Part shown: piece after piece, positions 12,816-24,650 of the stretch
Numbering within the stretch: the stretch's first letter is position 1
Layout: the number at the start of each line of letters is the position of its first letter
NCBI GenBank assembly: GCA_030035585.1
Contig: CM057462.1
Location: 112,835,234 to 112,899,233 of the forward strand
Origin: Dugong dugon
Lineage: Eukaryota; Chordata; Mammalia; Sirenia; Dugongidae
Direction: 5' to 3'
DNA: 64,000 nucleotides
The notes under the pieces: generated by a model
Told to the model about the DNA's origin: nothing
Database searches by the model: none
Seen by the model: the letters and a program-made list of their open reading frames with translations, nothing else
Translations under genes and position numbers: made by a program

Positions 12816-13294
12816 ATATTATTAATATTAATTGACATTAAATGATTAAATCTCATTCCTGATTTCTAAGAGTAATTGGAAGTTTGTTGGGTTTATCTTA
12901 GGAATTTCTCTGGTGCTGTTTTCATTCCAGATTTCCCCTCTCCAAATGATGATTTACTGTTGTTTCCCTTTTTTTTTTTTTTTCCTTCTTTCCTTTTTTT
13001 CTATCTTTATTAGGAAAAAAATTCATTGGTCTGAACTGTTTAATGATAGCAGAAGTCTGTAAAGATAAATGGGAAACTCAGCAAGGGAGGGGCTGGAGGT
13101 CCTGTGTTGTGGCTAGCCATTGATCTGGATGCATAGCTTATCTTGCTTTTATATGCTGTTACTTCTGCAGCTACTGCTTCTAGAGGGTAACTATGTAACA
13201 GTAGATCAGGATAGTCTATGACAGACTGTCTGAGGGGAACTGAGTGCTGAGCTCATAGTTATATGATCTGATGCATCTAGTGAAACCTGGAAAA
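12816..13294. other. Unique sequence, no gene seen
   Basis: Contains a T-rich tract at 12968-13005. No repeat family recognised. Confidence 0.35.
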
Positions 13295-13650
13295 ATCACG
13301 GCAGGGCTGCTAGGTCATGGCTGGTAGAAACAGACATGCTGTGCGAAGTCCTTGACCACAGACAGACCCACTTCAGGGTGTTTAGCCAGGTGAATTTGAG
13401 GCCACATGTAAACTAGTTCTCCCAGTTCGGGGTAAAGCAAATGACCAAGATCTTTCGTATTTTGATACAAGACTGACGTGCCTTTTTCTTCTTCGTTAGT
13501 CCAACATGAGCTGTGGTATATAAGCAATCATGCTGTCACATTTAAGCAGCGGTTTGTCCTCTCCACCATCGATGAATGGGCTTTTATTTAAAACCATTGG
13601 AGGAGTGTTCCTACATGGACTGGAAAATCAGTACGAAATTTATGAATTGT
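13295..13650. other. CpG-retaining unique block, possible conserved element
   Basis: This stretch is free of recognisable repeats and keeps about nine CpG dinucleotides in some 350 bases, although the surroundings are AT-rich and nearly CpG-free. A 70-residue open frame lies on the minus strand (13315-13527). I do not recognise the peptide, and the frame has no visible splice or start context that would make it an exon. The motif 'agcagcggtttgtcc' and the 'ccatcgatgaatgggc' palindrome-like site lie at 13544-13580. A conserved enhancer or an unrecognised exon are both possible. What I actually see is only the base composition and the absence of repeats. Confidence 0.35.
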
Positions 13651-14339
13651 ACCAGCCCACAGACAAATTTTTACTTTTGTCAAAATTCTTTTGATGTGCA
13701 GTAATTCTAGTCTAAGTACACCTACCCAAGGTTTACAAAAATATCCAGCTAATTTAATATGTAAGCTAACTTTTGGCTGGCTTTAGGTTGTTTGCTCTGG
13801 AGAGTAATGGTTAGTTAGACTTACAGAAGCCAAATATTAATTGTACCATGCTGGGTCAAAAAAAAAAAATGTATAAAATCCCGCGATATGCCAGAACTAG
13901 AAAATAGTTTAAAAATCCTATGGGGGGTGGATTTTGATGTAGAGGACGTCTTTCATCACAAACTATCTTTAAAAAAAAAAGAAATAAAAGCAAATTTTCA
14001 AATTTAAGTCAAATGCTCTTGCAGGTCAAATAAAACATATGTTGGGTACTTCTTTTCTTATACAAGGCAGAGGTTTATGAACAGAAGTAAAACATCCTTA
14101 AGAAGCACAGCTTACTCTTATACAGTTACTAAATACTTAAATTTCTTCATAAATCTTAACGACATCAGTTGTCAGGATGTCTGTGTTCCTTCCATAGGTT
14201 TTCAGCTTTTGTTCCCTTTAATAGCTTAGAAAAGAAGATATGAACTATGAGAATTGGTAAAGCAACAAAAAAGTCTTTCTGTGTTTTCTTTTGAGGGGAA
14301 AGGTAATTTGTTAAGAAACCTCCTTGACAGGATGATGGA
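13651..14339. other. Unique AT-rich sequence
   Basis: No gene or repeat recognised. Short A runs occur at 13859-13869 and 13971-13980. Confidence 0.35.
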
Positions 14340-14650
14340 ATATACTTCTTTTGTTTTTTTCCCACCACGTAGAGCCACGAGAGTCAAACGAAAGCTAGGC
14401 TTACTGTAACACATTGACTGACAATTAGATTTTAAAACCCCAGGAAATAGGATCTCATAATGGTACCTAATGGGATTCTGAAATAAAGTCTACTGCTCTC
14501 AGGTATCATCAGGTAGTGAAATTAAAAGAAAAGCACAGAAACTCAATTATTGCTAGAATCGGCTCGTTAAATCGGTTACTGTCACAACTGTAAGGGTCTC
14601 TAACTCAGTGGCAATATCGCATATTTTCGGTTTCCAGTGCCACTAAAGAT
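14340..14650. other. Second CpG-retaining unique block
   Basis: Eight CpGs lie between about 14365 and 14632, five of them within 75 bases (around 'aatcggctcgttaaatcgg' and 'atatcgcatattttcggtt'). There is no repeat signature. This is the same kind of signal as at 13295-13650, about 1 kb away. Confidence 0.35.
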
Positions 14651-15579
14651 TATTATGCCTCATAAAATTAATAAATATGAATCAAATTTTGATTTTCTTT
14701 CCATGTGAAAATCTTTTGAGGTTTATTTTCTATATAACCTTGCTTCCAAGTAGAGTAATTTTTATTAACGTATCTAGCCAATGGAATTTGATGCAGCAGT
14801 AAATATCTTGAAGTGTGATGACTTATAATTGCACTACAATTATTAAAATTTCATATTTTTAAGTATTCCTATAATGCTCCATTTTTATAATTCATGCCAA
14901 GTTACATTGAATGAGACAGTATGTGAATATTGATGAATCAGTACTGAAAGCAGTCATTGTAAGTGAAACTTAGATATTCTAGAATAACAATAATGTAAAT
15001 GCAAATAATGAAAATCATAGCTTATTTTACCATTAAACCTAATGCTGTGATGTTAATGTTTTACTTTTGTTGTTTGATAAAAAATTTGCCTGTAGCTTTT
15101 CACTCCTGAATTTTGCCATGGTGTATGATAAACAATGATCCAAAAATTAATGCAAAGAATGAAAAATGTATTATTTGGAATATGAATTAGTAACTAGAGA
15201 CACAAAAGCTTCAGTGAGGAGCTCATTATTCTAAAGTTTTGGGTTTTTTTTTGTTTTTGTTTTTCAAATGCACTATTAAGAGAAAGTAACTTTGTTAATC
15301 ACACATTCCTAAAAATTTACATGCATTTTATTTTCTGGGGCTGGCACAATTTAATGTCAAACGAAAAGTTGATTTTCGTCACAAAGGACAAAGGCAAGAG
15401 TGGCCATTGATAAACAGAAAAGGATGTACGCCTTGAGATTCCCAAGATAGAGTTTCATCTCTTAGATCTGTCTGTGCTTGGCTTGCTCCTCAGTGGTAGC
15501 TAAATTCTCATTAGTTGTAGAAGGAGCCGCTTTGGGCAAATTTAAAAAAAAGAAAGAAAGAAAGAAAAGCTCTCATTCT
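14651..15579. other. Unique sequence, no gene seen
   Basis: AT-rich. The part 15330-15450 holds 'acaaaggacaaaggcaag' and 'cattgataaacagaaaagg', which look like Sox and Fox factor sites, and two CpGs. This is only suggestive. Confidence 0.35.
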
Positions 15580-15819
15580 CTTTCCCAGAAGCAACAATAA
15601 CAAAAAAACCAAGCCTGCTGCTATCAAGTTGATTCCAACTTACAGCAACCCTATAGGACAGAGTAGAACAGTACATCTACTCCGAGGCTGTACATCTTTA
15701 CAGAAGCAGATTGCCACATCTTTCTGCCGCAGAGTGGACGGTGCATTAAACTGTCAACCTTTTGTTTAGCAGCCGAACGATTTAACACTTGGCCACTAGG
15801 GTTACTTTCACAGAAGCAA
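15580..15819 (-). mobile_element. AfroSINE copy with 15-bp target-site duplication
   Basis: A reverse copy: tail 'aaccaagcctgctgctatca' at 15608, then 'cctataggacagagtagaac', and head (reverse) 'cttggccactagggttac'. The flanking direct repeats CTTTCCCAGAAGCAA (15580-15594) and CTTTCACAGAAGCAA (15805-15819) are the TSD with one mismatch. Confidence 0.92.
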
Positions 15820-16494
15820 GTAGATGTAAATAGAGGGGGATAAGAAATGCTCAATGGATTTAGAAAAACTAAGCTGCACCCATGACACATGACCTAACTT
15901 TAAAATATAGATCATTGGAACCTATTTAATTTCAAGTTATTATTAATTCTTTATTCAAGAGACCAAAAAATTAATGAGCTTTTGCTGAAATCTGGGAAGT
16001 AGAGAATTCAAAAAGATACGTTTTTTGAGACATGAGACTAGAACATCCAAAGAATTAATTGAGACAATTTTGGTTGGATTATAAAAAGTCAGGGAGTCTT
16101 TGCAAAGAAAGGATTGGCAAGATTTATCATAAAATTAAATGTATCAGACAGTATGTAAACAAGAATTTTGTCATTTTCAAAATACTAGATAGTTATAACA
16201 CATCAGAGGAAAGTAAGAAAAATGTTATGTATGTTAAGTTTCACAAATAGCCAAGTTTTCCTCAGCAAAATAAAAACACAACAAAGCAAATAGTACAAAA
16301 CAAAGGGACGAGCATTAAGTTAAACTCTATTATTTGGTTTTTAACATCATCGTATTGGTAAGAAGAAAAATTACTTTATGAGTATTAATTAATTGAAGAG
16401 AAGTTTGGAAGTAGACAAAAAAAGGGAGAAATTAAGGTCACAAAAAAGCTGCAACTTGGATATATTTTCCTTTAGGTTGGAAGATGAAGTCGCT
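15820..16494. other. No gene seen
   Basis: Unique AT-rich sequence. Confidence 0.35.
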
Positions 16495-16620
16495 AAAGGC
16501 AGTGGAGCATGATGGTTAAGAGCAAGGTCTTTGGAGTCAGACAGCCCTGACTTTGATAATGCATCTGAAGTGTTTAACACAGTTCTTGGCACACAACGTG
16601 TGTTAAATAAAGGGTAGCTA
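16495..16620 (+). repeat. MIR with internal deletion
   Basis: The MIR head 'atgatggttaagagcaagg' and 'ggagtcagacagccctgact' is joined almost directly to the MIR end 'acagttcttggcacacaacg', so the conserved core is missing. Confidence 0.75.
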
Positions 16621-16626
16621 TACTGT

Positions 16627-16805
16627 TAAGGTCCCTAGGTGGCACAAATGGTTTGCACTTGACTAATAAGCAAAAGGTTGGTGATTCGAATCCATTCAGT
16701 TGTGCTTCAGAAGGAAGGCCTGGTGATCTACTTCCATAAGATTACAGACATTGAAAACCTTACGGAGTACAGTTCTACTCTGACATGCAATGGCAATAGG
16801 ATACT
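16627..16805 (+). mobile_element. Afrotherian tRNA-type SINE, older subfamily
   Basis: Head 'aaggtccctaggtggcacaa', B-box-like 'gtgattcgaatccattcag', then 'cctggtgatctacttccata', 'acagttctactctgacatgc' and 'aatggcaat'. Same subfamily as at 8000. Confidence 0.85.
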
Positions 16806-17189
16806 TACTATTTATAGGTCATACACATGTATAAACTTAAAGAATATAAGGCTGCTGCTTGAAATTTTGTGGTGTTTTTATTTATTTACTTATTTATTTT
16901 AGTTGTCTTCCCTAAGGGGTCCAACTGAGGGACTGAGTATAGACTGAAATCACAAGGTTCCACTCACCAAGCTGCTGAACGCTGAGCCCTGGAGCAGAGC
17001 TGTGTCCCTGAACAAAGGCATCTTCAGCTCTCCACACTGGTTGGCCCGCTTATGCCCAGAGGAGTGGCCTTTCTGTAATTCACACAAAAGCTCCATGTCA
17101 TCTCAGCCTGGATCACTAATTTTCCTTCCCACTCAGAGTAGGATTGGTTGTGGTAACTTTTCTTCATCTTTTTCTTTTTTATTATTATT
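16806..17189. other. No gene seen
   Basis: Contains a (TTTA)n patch at 16878-16900, then moderately GC-rich unique sequence of unknown origin (16905-17160), possibly an unrecognised LTR. Confidence 0.35.
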
Positions 17190-17400
17190 TTTTTTTCCTA
17201 TACAAAAATTTATACATACATTGTTATGTGACCCTAATTCCTCTCCCCAGACTGTGATAGCACACTCCTCCTTTCTACTCTTGATTCCCCATGTCCACTC
17301 AACCAGCTCCTAACCCTCTCTGCCTTCCCATCTCACCTCTGGACAGAAGCTGCCCATTTAGTCTCTTGTATGTACATTTTACCTTCAATCCAACTTGTCT
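17190..17400 (-). mobile_element. L1 3' end fragment
   Basis: It is related to the longer fragment at 27786-28432. Both share 'gactgtgatagcacactcct', 'catgtccactcaaccagctc', 'ctctctgccttcccatctc' and 'cccatttagtctc'. It is a short 5'-truncated, antisense piece of an L1 3' UTR from a different L1 lineage than the two large copies. Confidence 0.65.
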
Positions 17401-18174
17401 CTAGATGAGACAGGCTATCCTGCCTCAAGATACCAGTTAATCCCAACTCAGTACATACAAATGTGTGGTAATATGTATAGTTAGTGCTGTTAAATAGCTT
17501 TTATATATAACTTAAGGAGGTCATGCTTACTGATCTGCAAAGCCATTTCCCATTTCCCACCTTCATAGGTTCATCTGCAAGTTGAGGTTCAACTAGAATC
17601 CAATACTTGCTCAACCATCACAGTTCACAAAATAGGCATCTTGTCTTACTCATAAAAGTAAGATTAAACATAATAAGTAAATTTAATTAATAGTCATTTC
17701 TATTTCCTCTTCTGTGAGTTGCTCATTAATGTATTTTCCTTGTTCTCTTTATGGGGAAAGGGGAAAAACTAAGTATAACTCTCATTTGATATCTATTTAT
17801 TCAGCAAGTCCTATAGATTTCATCTTTTTAGTTACTCTCAAATTTGTCTTCTCCTTCTTTCCCCACTACTACATGCTCTCTCAGATTCCAGGCTAGTTTC
17901 ACTGCTTGCAAGTTTGTGGCCCATTTCCCCCTTTAGACTGTTGCAAGAGAAGATGTTCTAAAATGAAAAACAAACAAAAAAAAACCCTAATGTTATTGTT
18001 CTGTTTTAAGCCCTTTATTGACTCCCTCTGACTTTATATCTCTGAGCTGGCTTTTATTTTCTGGTCTCATTTTTTTCCCCAAGACATTTTATAAATGAAT
18101 GGATATTTTATGTTCCCGAATTTCTGAACTCTATTCAGTTCTACAATGTGCTAGGGCTTTTTCCCTGCTTTGGG
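17401..18174. other. No gene seen
   Basis: Unique sequence between the L1 fragment and the large minus-strand L1. Confidence 0.35.
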
Positions 18175-18189
18175 CCTATCTTTTTATTT
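18175..18189. repeat. Left target-site duplication of the minus-strand L1
   Basis: CCTATCTTTTTATTT is present here and exactly repeated at 26584-26598. The right copy continues TTAAGG, so the nick lies in a TTTTT/AAGG context. This fits the known preference of L1 endonuclease for TTTT/AA. Confidence 0.9.
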
Positions 18190-18210
18190 ATTTATTTTTA
18201 TTGTACTTCA

Positions 18211-18550
18211 GGTGAAGGCTTACAGAACAAATAGTTTCTTATAAAACAGTAGTACACATGTTGTTTTATGACATTGGTGAACAACCCCACAACATATAAA
18301 CCCTCTAACTTCTCAACCTTTTTTTTTTTTTGGTGAAAATACACATAGCCAAAGATACACCATTTCAAAAATTTCTGCATGCATAGTTCAGTGACATTGA
18401 CTACACTCTTCCGATTACGCTGTTATTCCCACTTAAGATGAAGGCTTACAGAACAAAATAGTTTCTCATTTAACAGTTACAACAAATGTTGCCCTATGAC
18501 AACAGTTAACAATCTCACAACACATCAACAATATCCGTACTCAACCTTGG
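18211..18550 (-). repeat. Duplicated 3' terminus in the L1 3' UTR
   Basis: Two copies of the last ~110 bases of the element lie about 228 bases apart: 'gaaggcttacagaac' at 18213 and 18440, 'tcaacc' at 18313 and 18541. A T run (A run in the sense strand) sits between them at 18319-18332. The same arrangement exists in the plus-strand L1. Confidence 0.8.
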
Positions 18551-19559
18551 ATTCCCTATCACCAGCTTCCTTGTCCCCTTCTGCCTTCTGGCCCCTGTCA
18601 CTGTACTCTTGTACCTCGTTAGTCTCATTTGCTTTTACGGGGCTGTCCACTCCCAGGCTGAACAGTGAAACTCGGAGATAACTTCACCACTGAGCTAAAA
18701 GGGTGTCTGTGGGCCATACTCTCGGGTTTTCTCCAGTTTCCTTTAGGCCACTAAATCTGGTCTTTTTTTTTTTGTGAGTTAGAATTATGCTCTACATCCT
18801 TCTCCAGATCTGTCCAGAACCCTCTGTCGTGATCCTGGTCAAAGCGGTCAGTGGTGGTAGCCGGGCACCATCTAGCTGTACTGGACTCAGTCTGGTGGAG
18901 GCCTTAGTTGCTGTGGACAATTAGTCCTTCGGGCTAGTCTTGTGCTTGTATCCTGTTCTCTTCATTCTCCCTTGCTCCCAAAGGGATGAGACCAGGGGAG
19001 TATCTTAGATGGCCGCTCACAGGTTTTGAAGACCCCAGACACTACTCACCAAGGTAGAATGTAGAGTATTGTCTTTATAAGCTGTGTCATGCCAATTGAG
19101 CTAGATGTTCCCCGAGACCATGATCCCCACAGCCCTCCGCCCAGCAATTCAGTCCTTCAGGGAGTTTGGATGTGTCTATGAGGCTTCCATGACCTTTCCT
19201 TTTACAAGTTGTGCTAGTTTCCCCTGTATGGTGTACTGTCTCACCCTTCACCCAAAATACCACTTATCTGTTGCCTATTTAGTATTTCCCCCCCACCCCT
19301 CCCATCCCTCGTAAGCAACAAAGATTGTTACATTTTGTGTATGAACTTTTTCATGGGTTTTTACAATAGAGGTCTCATACAATATTTGTCCTTTTGTGAT
19401 TGACTTATTTCACTCAGCATAATGTCCTCCAGTTTCATCCATGTTATAAGATGCTTCACAGATTCATTGCTATTCTTTCTCATTGCACAGTACTCCATTG
19501 TGTGTATGTACTATAGTTTGTTTATCCATTCATCTGTTGATGGGCATCTAGGTTGTTTC

Positions 19560-22500
19560 CATCGTTTTGCAATTGTGAACAATGCTGCCATGAACATAGG
19601 TGTGCATATGTCTATTCAAGTGATGACTCTTATTTCTCTAGGATACATTCCTAGGACTGGACACTTATTTCTCTAGGATATATTCCTAGGAGTGGGATTG
19701 CTGGATCGAATGGTATGTCTATTTCTAGCTTTGTGAGGAAGCGCTATATCATTTTCCAATGGTTGTATCATATTGCATTCCCACCAGCAGTGCATAAGAG
19801 TTCCAATCTCCCCGAAGCCCATCCAACATTTGTTATTTCCAGTGTTTTTGATTTGTGCCAGTAATGCTGGGGTGAGATGGTATCTCATCGTGGGTTTAAT
19901 TTGCATTTCTCTAATGGCTAGTGATCGCGAGCATTTCTTCATGTGTCTGTTGGCCTTTTGAATGTCTTCTTTGGTGAAGTGTCTGTTCATTTCCTTTGCC
20001 CATTTTGTAATAGGATTATTTGTCCTTTTGTTGTAGAGGTGTTGAATTTTCTTGTAGATTATGGAGATTAGACCTTTCTCTAACTTGTACTGTCCAAAAA
20101 TTTTTTCCCAGTCTGTAGGTTCTCTTTTTACCCTTTTGGTGAAGTCTTTTGAAGACCATAGGTGTTTGATTTTTAGAAGATCCCAGTTATCTAGCTTATC
20201 TTTTGGGGTTTGTGTGTTGATGATTATGGTTTGTATCCTGTTAATGCCATGTACTAAGGCCTGAAGTGTTGGTCCTATTTTTCTTCTATGAACTTTATAG
20301 TTTTAGGCTTTATATTCATGTCTTTGATCCATTTTGAAGTACTTTTTGTATAAGGCGTGAGGTATGGGTCCTGTTTCATTTTTTTTGAAGATGGATATCC
20401 GGTTTTGCCAGCACCATTTGTTAAAAAGACTGTCTTTTCCCCATTTGATGGACTTTGGGCCCTTGTCGAAGATCAGGTGACCGTAGGTGGATGGATTTAC
20501 ATCTGGGTTCTCAATTCTGTTCCACTGGTCAATGTATCTGTCGTTGTACCAGTACCAGGCTGTTTTGACTGCTGTAGCTGTAGAGTAGGTTCTGAAGTCA
20601 GGTAGTGTGAGTCCTCCCACTTTATTCTTCTTCTTCAGTAGTGCGTTACTTGTTCAGGGCTTCTTCCCTTTCCATATAAAGTTAATGATTAGTTTTTCCA
20701 TCTCTTTGAAGAATGTTGTTGGTATTTGGATCGGGATTGCATTGTATATGTGAATTGCTTTGGATAGAATTGTAATTTTCACAATGTTGAGTCTGCCTAT
20801 CCATGAGAATAGTATGTTTTTCCATTTATGTAGATCCCTTTGGGTTTCATGCAGTAGTGTTTTGTAGTTTTCTTTGTATAGGTCTTTTACATCCCTGGTC
20901 AGATTTATTCCTAAGTATTTTATCTTTTTAGAGGCTATTGAAAATGGTATTGTTTTCCTGATTTCCTTTTCATCATTCTCCTTACTGGTGTATAGGAATC
21001 CAACTGATTTTTGAATGTTTATCTTGTATCCTGCTACTCTGCTGAATCTTTCTATTAGTTCCACTAGATTTCTCGTGGAGTCTTTAGGGTTTTATGTGTA
21101 TAGTATCATATCACCTGCAAACAGGGACAGTTTAACTTCTTCATTACCAGTTTGGATGGGCTTTGTTTCTTTTTCTTGCCTTATTGCTCTAGCTAGAACT
21201 TCCAGCACAATGTTAAATAGGAGTGGTGATAAAGGGCATCCTTGTCTAGTTCCTGTTTTCTGGGGGAATGTTTTCAGCCTCTCTCTGTTAAGAATGATGT
21301 TGGCCATTGGTTTTGCATCGATGCTCTTTATTATGTTGAGAAATTTCCCTTCTATACCTATTTTATGGAGAGTTTTTATCATGAATGGGTGTTAGACTTT
21401 GTCAAATGCCTTTTCTGCATCAATTGAGATGATCATGTGATTCTTTTCTTTCCTTTTATTTATGTGGTAGATTACGTTGATTGATTTTCTAATGCTGAAC
21501 CATCCTTGCATACCTCGTATGAATCCTACTTGGTCGTGGTGTATTATTTTTTTGATATGATGCTGAATTCTTTTGGCTAGAATTTTGTTCAGAATTTTTG
21601 CATCTATATTCATGAAAGATATTGGTCTGTAATTTTCTTTTTTGGGACATCTTTGTCTGGTTTTGGCATCAGCGATATGCTGGCTTCATAGAATGAATTT
21701 GGAAGTGTTGCTTCCTCTTCTATGCTCTGAAATAGCTTGAGTAGTACTGGTACAAGCTCTTCTGTAAATGTTTTGTAGAATTCTCCAGTGAAGCCATCTG
21801 GGGCAGGGCTTTTTTTGGTTGGGAGTTATTTTATTACCTTTTCAATCTCTTCTCTTGTTATCGGTCTGTTCAGATTTTCAACAGCACTTTGTTGTAGTTT
21901 GGGTAAGCCATGTGTTTCTAGAAATTTTTCCATTTGCTCTAGTTTTCAAATTTGTTGGAGTATAGTTTTTCATAATACTCTGTTATGAACCTTTTTATTT
22001 TAGTTGGGTCTGCTGTAATGTCACCCATTTCATTTCTTATTTGGGTTATTTGTGTCCTCTCCTGTTTTTCTTTTGTCAGTCTGGCCAGTGATTTGTCAAT
22101 TTTGTTGATTCTTTCGAAGAACCAACTTTTGGTTTTGTTGATTCTTTTCATTGTTTTTCTGTTATCTATTTCATTTATTTCTGCTCTGATCTTTACTATT
22201 TCTTTTCTTTTGGTGGTTGTGGGCTTTTTTTTGCTGCTCTGTTTCTATTTGTTTGAGTTCTGTAGTTAATGTTTTGATTTTATCCCTTACTTCTTTTTTG
22301 ATATGTGCATCTATTGCTATAAATTGTCCTCTGAAGACTGCCTTTGCTGTATCCCAAAGGTTTTGGTATGATGTGTTTTCATTCTCATTTGATTCTAGGA
22401 ATTTTTTGATTCCATCTCTGATTTCATCTATTACCCTCTGATGTGGAAGCAGGGTATTATTCAGTTTCCCTGTAGTTGATTTTTTTTCCTTGCTCTTTCT

Positions 22501-23215
22501 GGTGTTAATTTCTACCTTGATGGCATTGTGGTCAAAGAAGATACTTTGAATTATCTCAGAATTTTGGATCTTCTTGAGGATTGCAGTGTTGCCTAAGATG
22601 CGGTCTATTCTGGAGAACTTTCTATGTGCATTGGAAAAGAATGTGTACTTTGCAGCAGTTGTATGGAGTGTTTATATATGTCTATGAGGTCAAGTTGGCT
22701 GATTGTGGCCTTTAGGTCTTCTGTAGCTTTGCTGAGTTTCTTCTTAGTTGTTCTGTCCTTTACTGAGAGTGGTGTGTTGAAGTCTCCTGCTATTATTGTG
22801 GAACTGTCAATTTCTCTTTCCAGTGTTATTAGAGTTTGTTTTATGTATTTTGGAGCCCTGTCATTGGGTGCATAGATGTTTATTATGGTTATGTCTTCAT
22901 GATGGATCATCCCCTTAATCATTATCTACTGTCCTTCTTTGTCTTTTATGGTAGATTTTGTTTTAAAGTCTATTTTATCTGAGATTAGATTTGCCACTCC
23001 TGCTCTTTTTTGGTAGTTGTTAGCTTGATATTTTTTTTCCCAACCTTTGACTTTTAATAAATTCACATCTTTGTTTCTAAGGTGTGTCTCTTGTAGACAG
23101 CATATTGCTGGATCCTGTTTCGTTATCCATTCTGTCACTCTCCTTCTCTTTATAGGTGCATTGAGTCCATTTACATTCAGTGTAATTATGATAGATGTGA
23201 GTTTGTTGCTGTTAT
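19560..23215 (-). pseudogene. L1 ORF2 remnant (endonuclease and reverse transcriptase)
   Basis: In a live L1, ORF2 encodes an APE-type endonuclease, a reverse transcriptase and a C-terminal Cys-rich domain that act together in target-primed reverse transcription. Here the endonuclease begins near 23210 with 'ITLNVNGLNAP'. It keeps 'QETHLRNKD', 'AGDFNTPLS' and the last catalytic Asp-His (codons at 22528-22533). The reverse transcriptase shows '[10 protein letters not shown]', '[11 protein letters not shown]' and '[12 protein letters not shown]', but its catalytic FADD reads FAGD (21110-21121), which removes one of the two metal-binding aspartates. The Cys-rich region has '[19 protein letters not shown]', with Phe at the usual second Cys. 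Several frameshifts and stops split the frame, so no full protein can be made. Confidence 0.95.
19631..19700 (-). repeat. 35-bp tandem duplication in the ORF2 3' coding end
   Basis: 'tatttctctaggatacattc' at 19631 recurs at 19666 as 'tatttctctaggatatattc', a period of 35 bases. Since 35 is not a multiple of three, it shifts the ORF2 frame. The duplicate is present at the matching point of the plus-strand L1. Confidence 0.9.
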
Positions 23216-23690
23216 TTTGTAGTTTTTTTTTTTTTTTTTTTGAGGTGCTGAAGTTTTCTTTGTTCTTCTTACTCTCTTGTGCTGAGTTACTTTTGTTTGT
23301 GGATTTTTTTTTTTTCATTTCTTTTGTTTTTGTAGGTTTTGTTTTTGCTGAGACTTTATGTTTTTCCTCTTTTTTTTTTATGGGTATGTTTGTTAACTTT
23401 CTTTGTGGTTACCATGAATTTTACCCTTACCTTTCTAAGTTTGAAGCAGTCTACCATTACTTGGTATCACCTTGACTTCCTCTCCATTAGAAGGTTCTAT
23501 ACCTATGCCGTTTATTCCCCCTTGCATTGTTTTGATGTTGTTGTCATTTACTGATTAACTGCTCTGATTCCCTGTTGTATTTCTTTTGGTTTTGGATAGT
23601 CCTTGAGAGTTCATTTCCTAGATTGGTATCTGGCTGGTACGATCCTGCATCCTAGGTTCTGCCTGTGAGCTGAAGCTGTTTGTCCTCACA

Positions 23691-24650
23691 TCAAAGAACT
23701 CCCTTTAATAATTCTTGTAAGTTTGTTTTGACTTTTACATATTCCCTTAATTTCTGTTTATCTGGAAATGACCTAATTTCACCATCAAATTTGAATGAGA
23801 GTTTTGCAGGATATTTTATTCTTGGCTGGCAATTCTTTTCTTTCAAGATTTTATATATGTCATCCCATTGCCTTCTTGCCTGCATGGTTTCTGCTGAATC
23901 ATCTGAGCTTAGTCTTTGTTTCTCCTCTGTATGTGACTTCTTGTTTTTCATGAGCTGCTCTCAGGATTCTTTGTTTGTCTTTGGTTTTGGCAAGTGTGAC
24001 TATGATATGCCTTTGTGATTTTCTTTCGGGGTCCCTTCTATATATGGGGTTCGTTGAGCTTCTTGGATGGCAAGCTTTTCATCTTTCATGATATTGGGGA
24101 AGTTTTCTGTCAGCAGTTCCTCAATGATCCTCTCTGTGTTTTCTGTTTTCTCCCCCTTTTCTGGAATTCCAATCACTCGTAAATTTTTGATTTTAATTGT
24201 GTCTCACATAACTCTCAGGGTCTCTTCATTTTTCTTTGTTCTTTTTTCTGAGTCTTCCTCAAACAGAGTTGTATCCAAGTGTTTGTCTTCAGTTCCACTG
24301 ATCCTGTCTTCCACGGTTTCAAATCTGCTTCTCAGCCCTTCTATGATGCTGTCCATTTCTGAAATCTTGTTGTTTATCTTTTGGATTTCTAATTGTTGTC
24401 TTTGTATAATTTCTAGTTGTGATTTTATTTTGGCATTTTGTTCCTGCATTATTTTCCTGAATTCTTCCAATTTTTTGTCTGTATTTTCCATGAATTTGTC
24501 TATTGTTTTCTGATGTTTGTCAGCTGTTTGCCTCAGCTCTTGGAGAATTCTAAGTATTAGAGATTTGAATTCCCTATCAGGTAGTTCTAGTGTATCTTGT
24601 TCCACTGGAGAGTCATCTGGTGTTTTATGTTGGACGCCTACTGGAACCAT
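23691..24650 (-). pseudogene. L1 ORF1 remnant (RNA-binding chaperone)
   Basis: ORF1 protein normally forms a trimer through a coiled coil and binds L1 RNA with an RRM and a C-terminal domain. The N-terminal frame (24650-24204, 148 residues) starts at a Met, has a short acidic leader and then a heptad-rich coiled coil ('EEFRKIMQEQNAKIKSQLE', 'IIEGLRSRF'). It then hits a stop after 'EETLRVM'. The RRM part lies in broken frames between 24204 and 23951. The C-terminal domain resumes at 23951 ('SAETMQARRQWDDIYKILKE', 'QPRIKYPAKLSF', 'LQELLKGVL') and ends at 23691. Total span is close to the usual 300-340 codons. The start is supported because the open frame begins just after the 5' UTR. Confidence 0.93.

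Noticed and set aside
13315..13527. 70-codon minus-strand frame as a possible exon
   Set aside because: No recognised domain and no convincing splice or start context. Kept only as part of a CpG-retaining block.
21015..23475. Several plus-strand frames of 60-142 codons rich in Phe, Ser and Leu
   Set aside because: These are antisense shadows of the minus-strand L1 ORF2.
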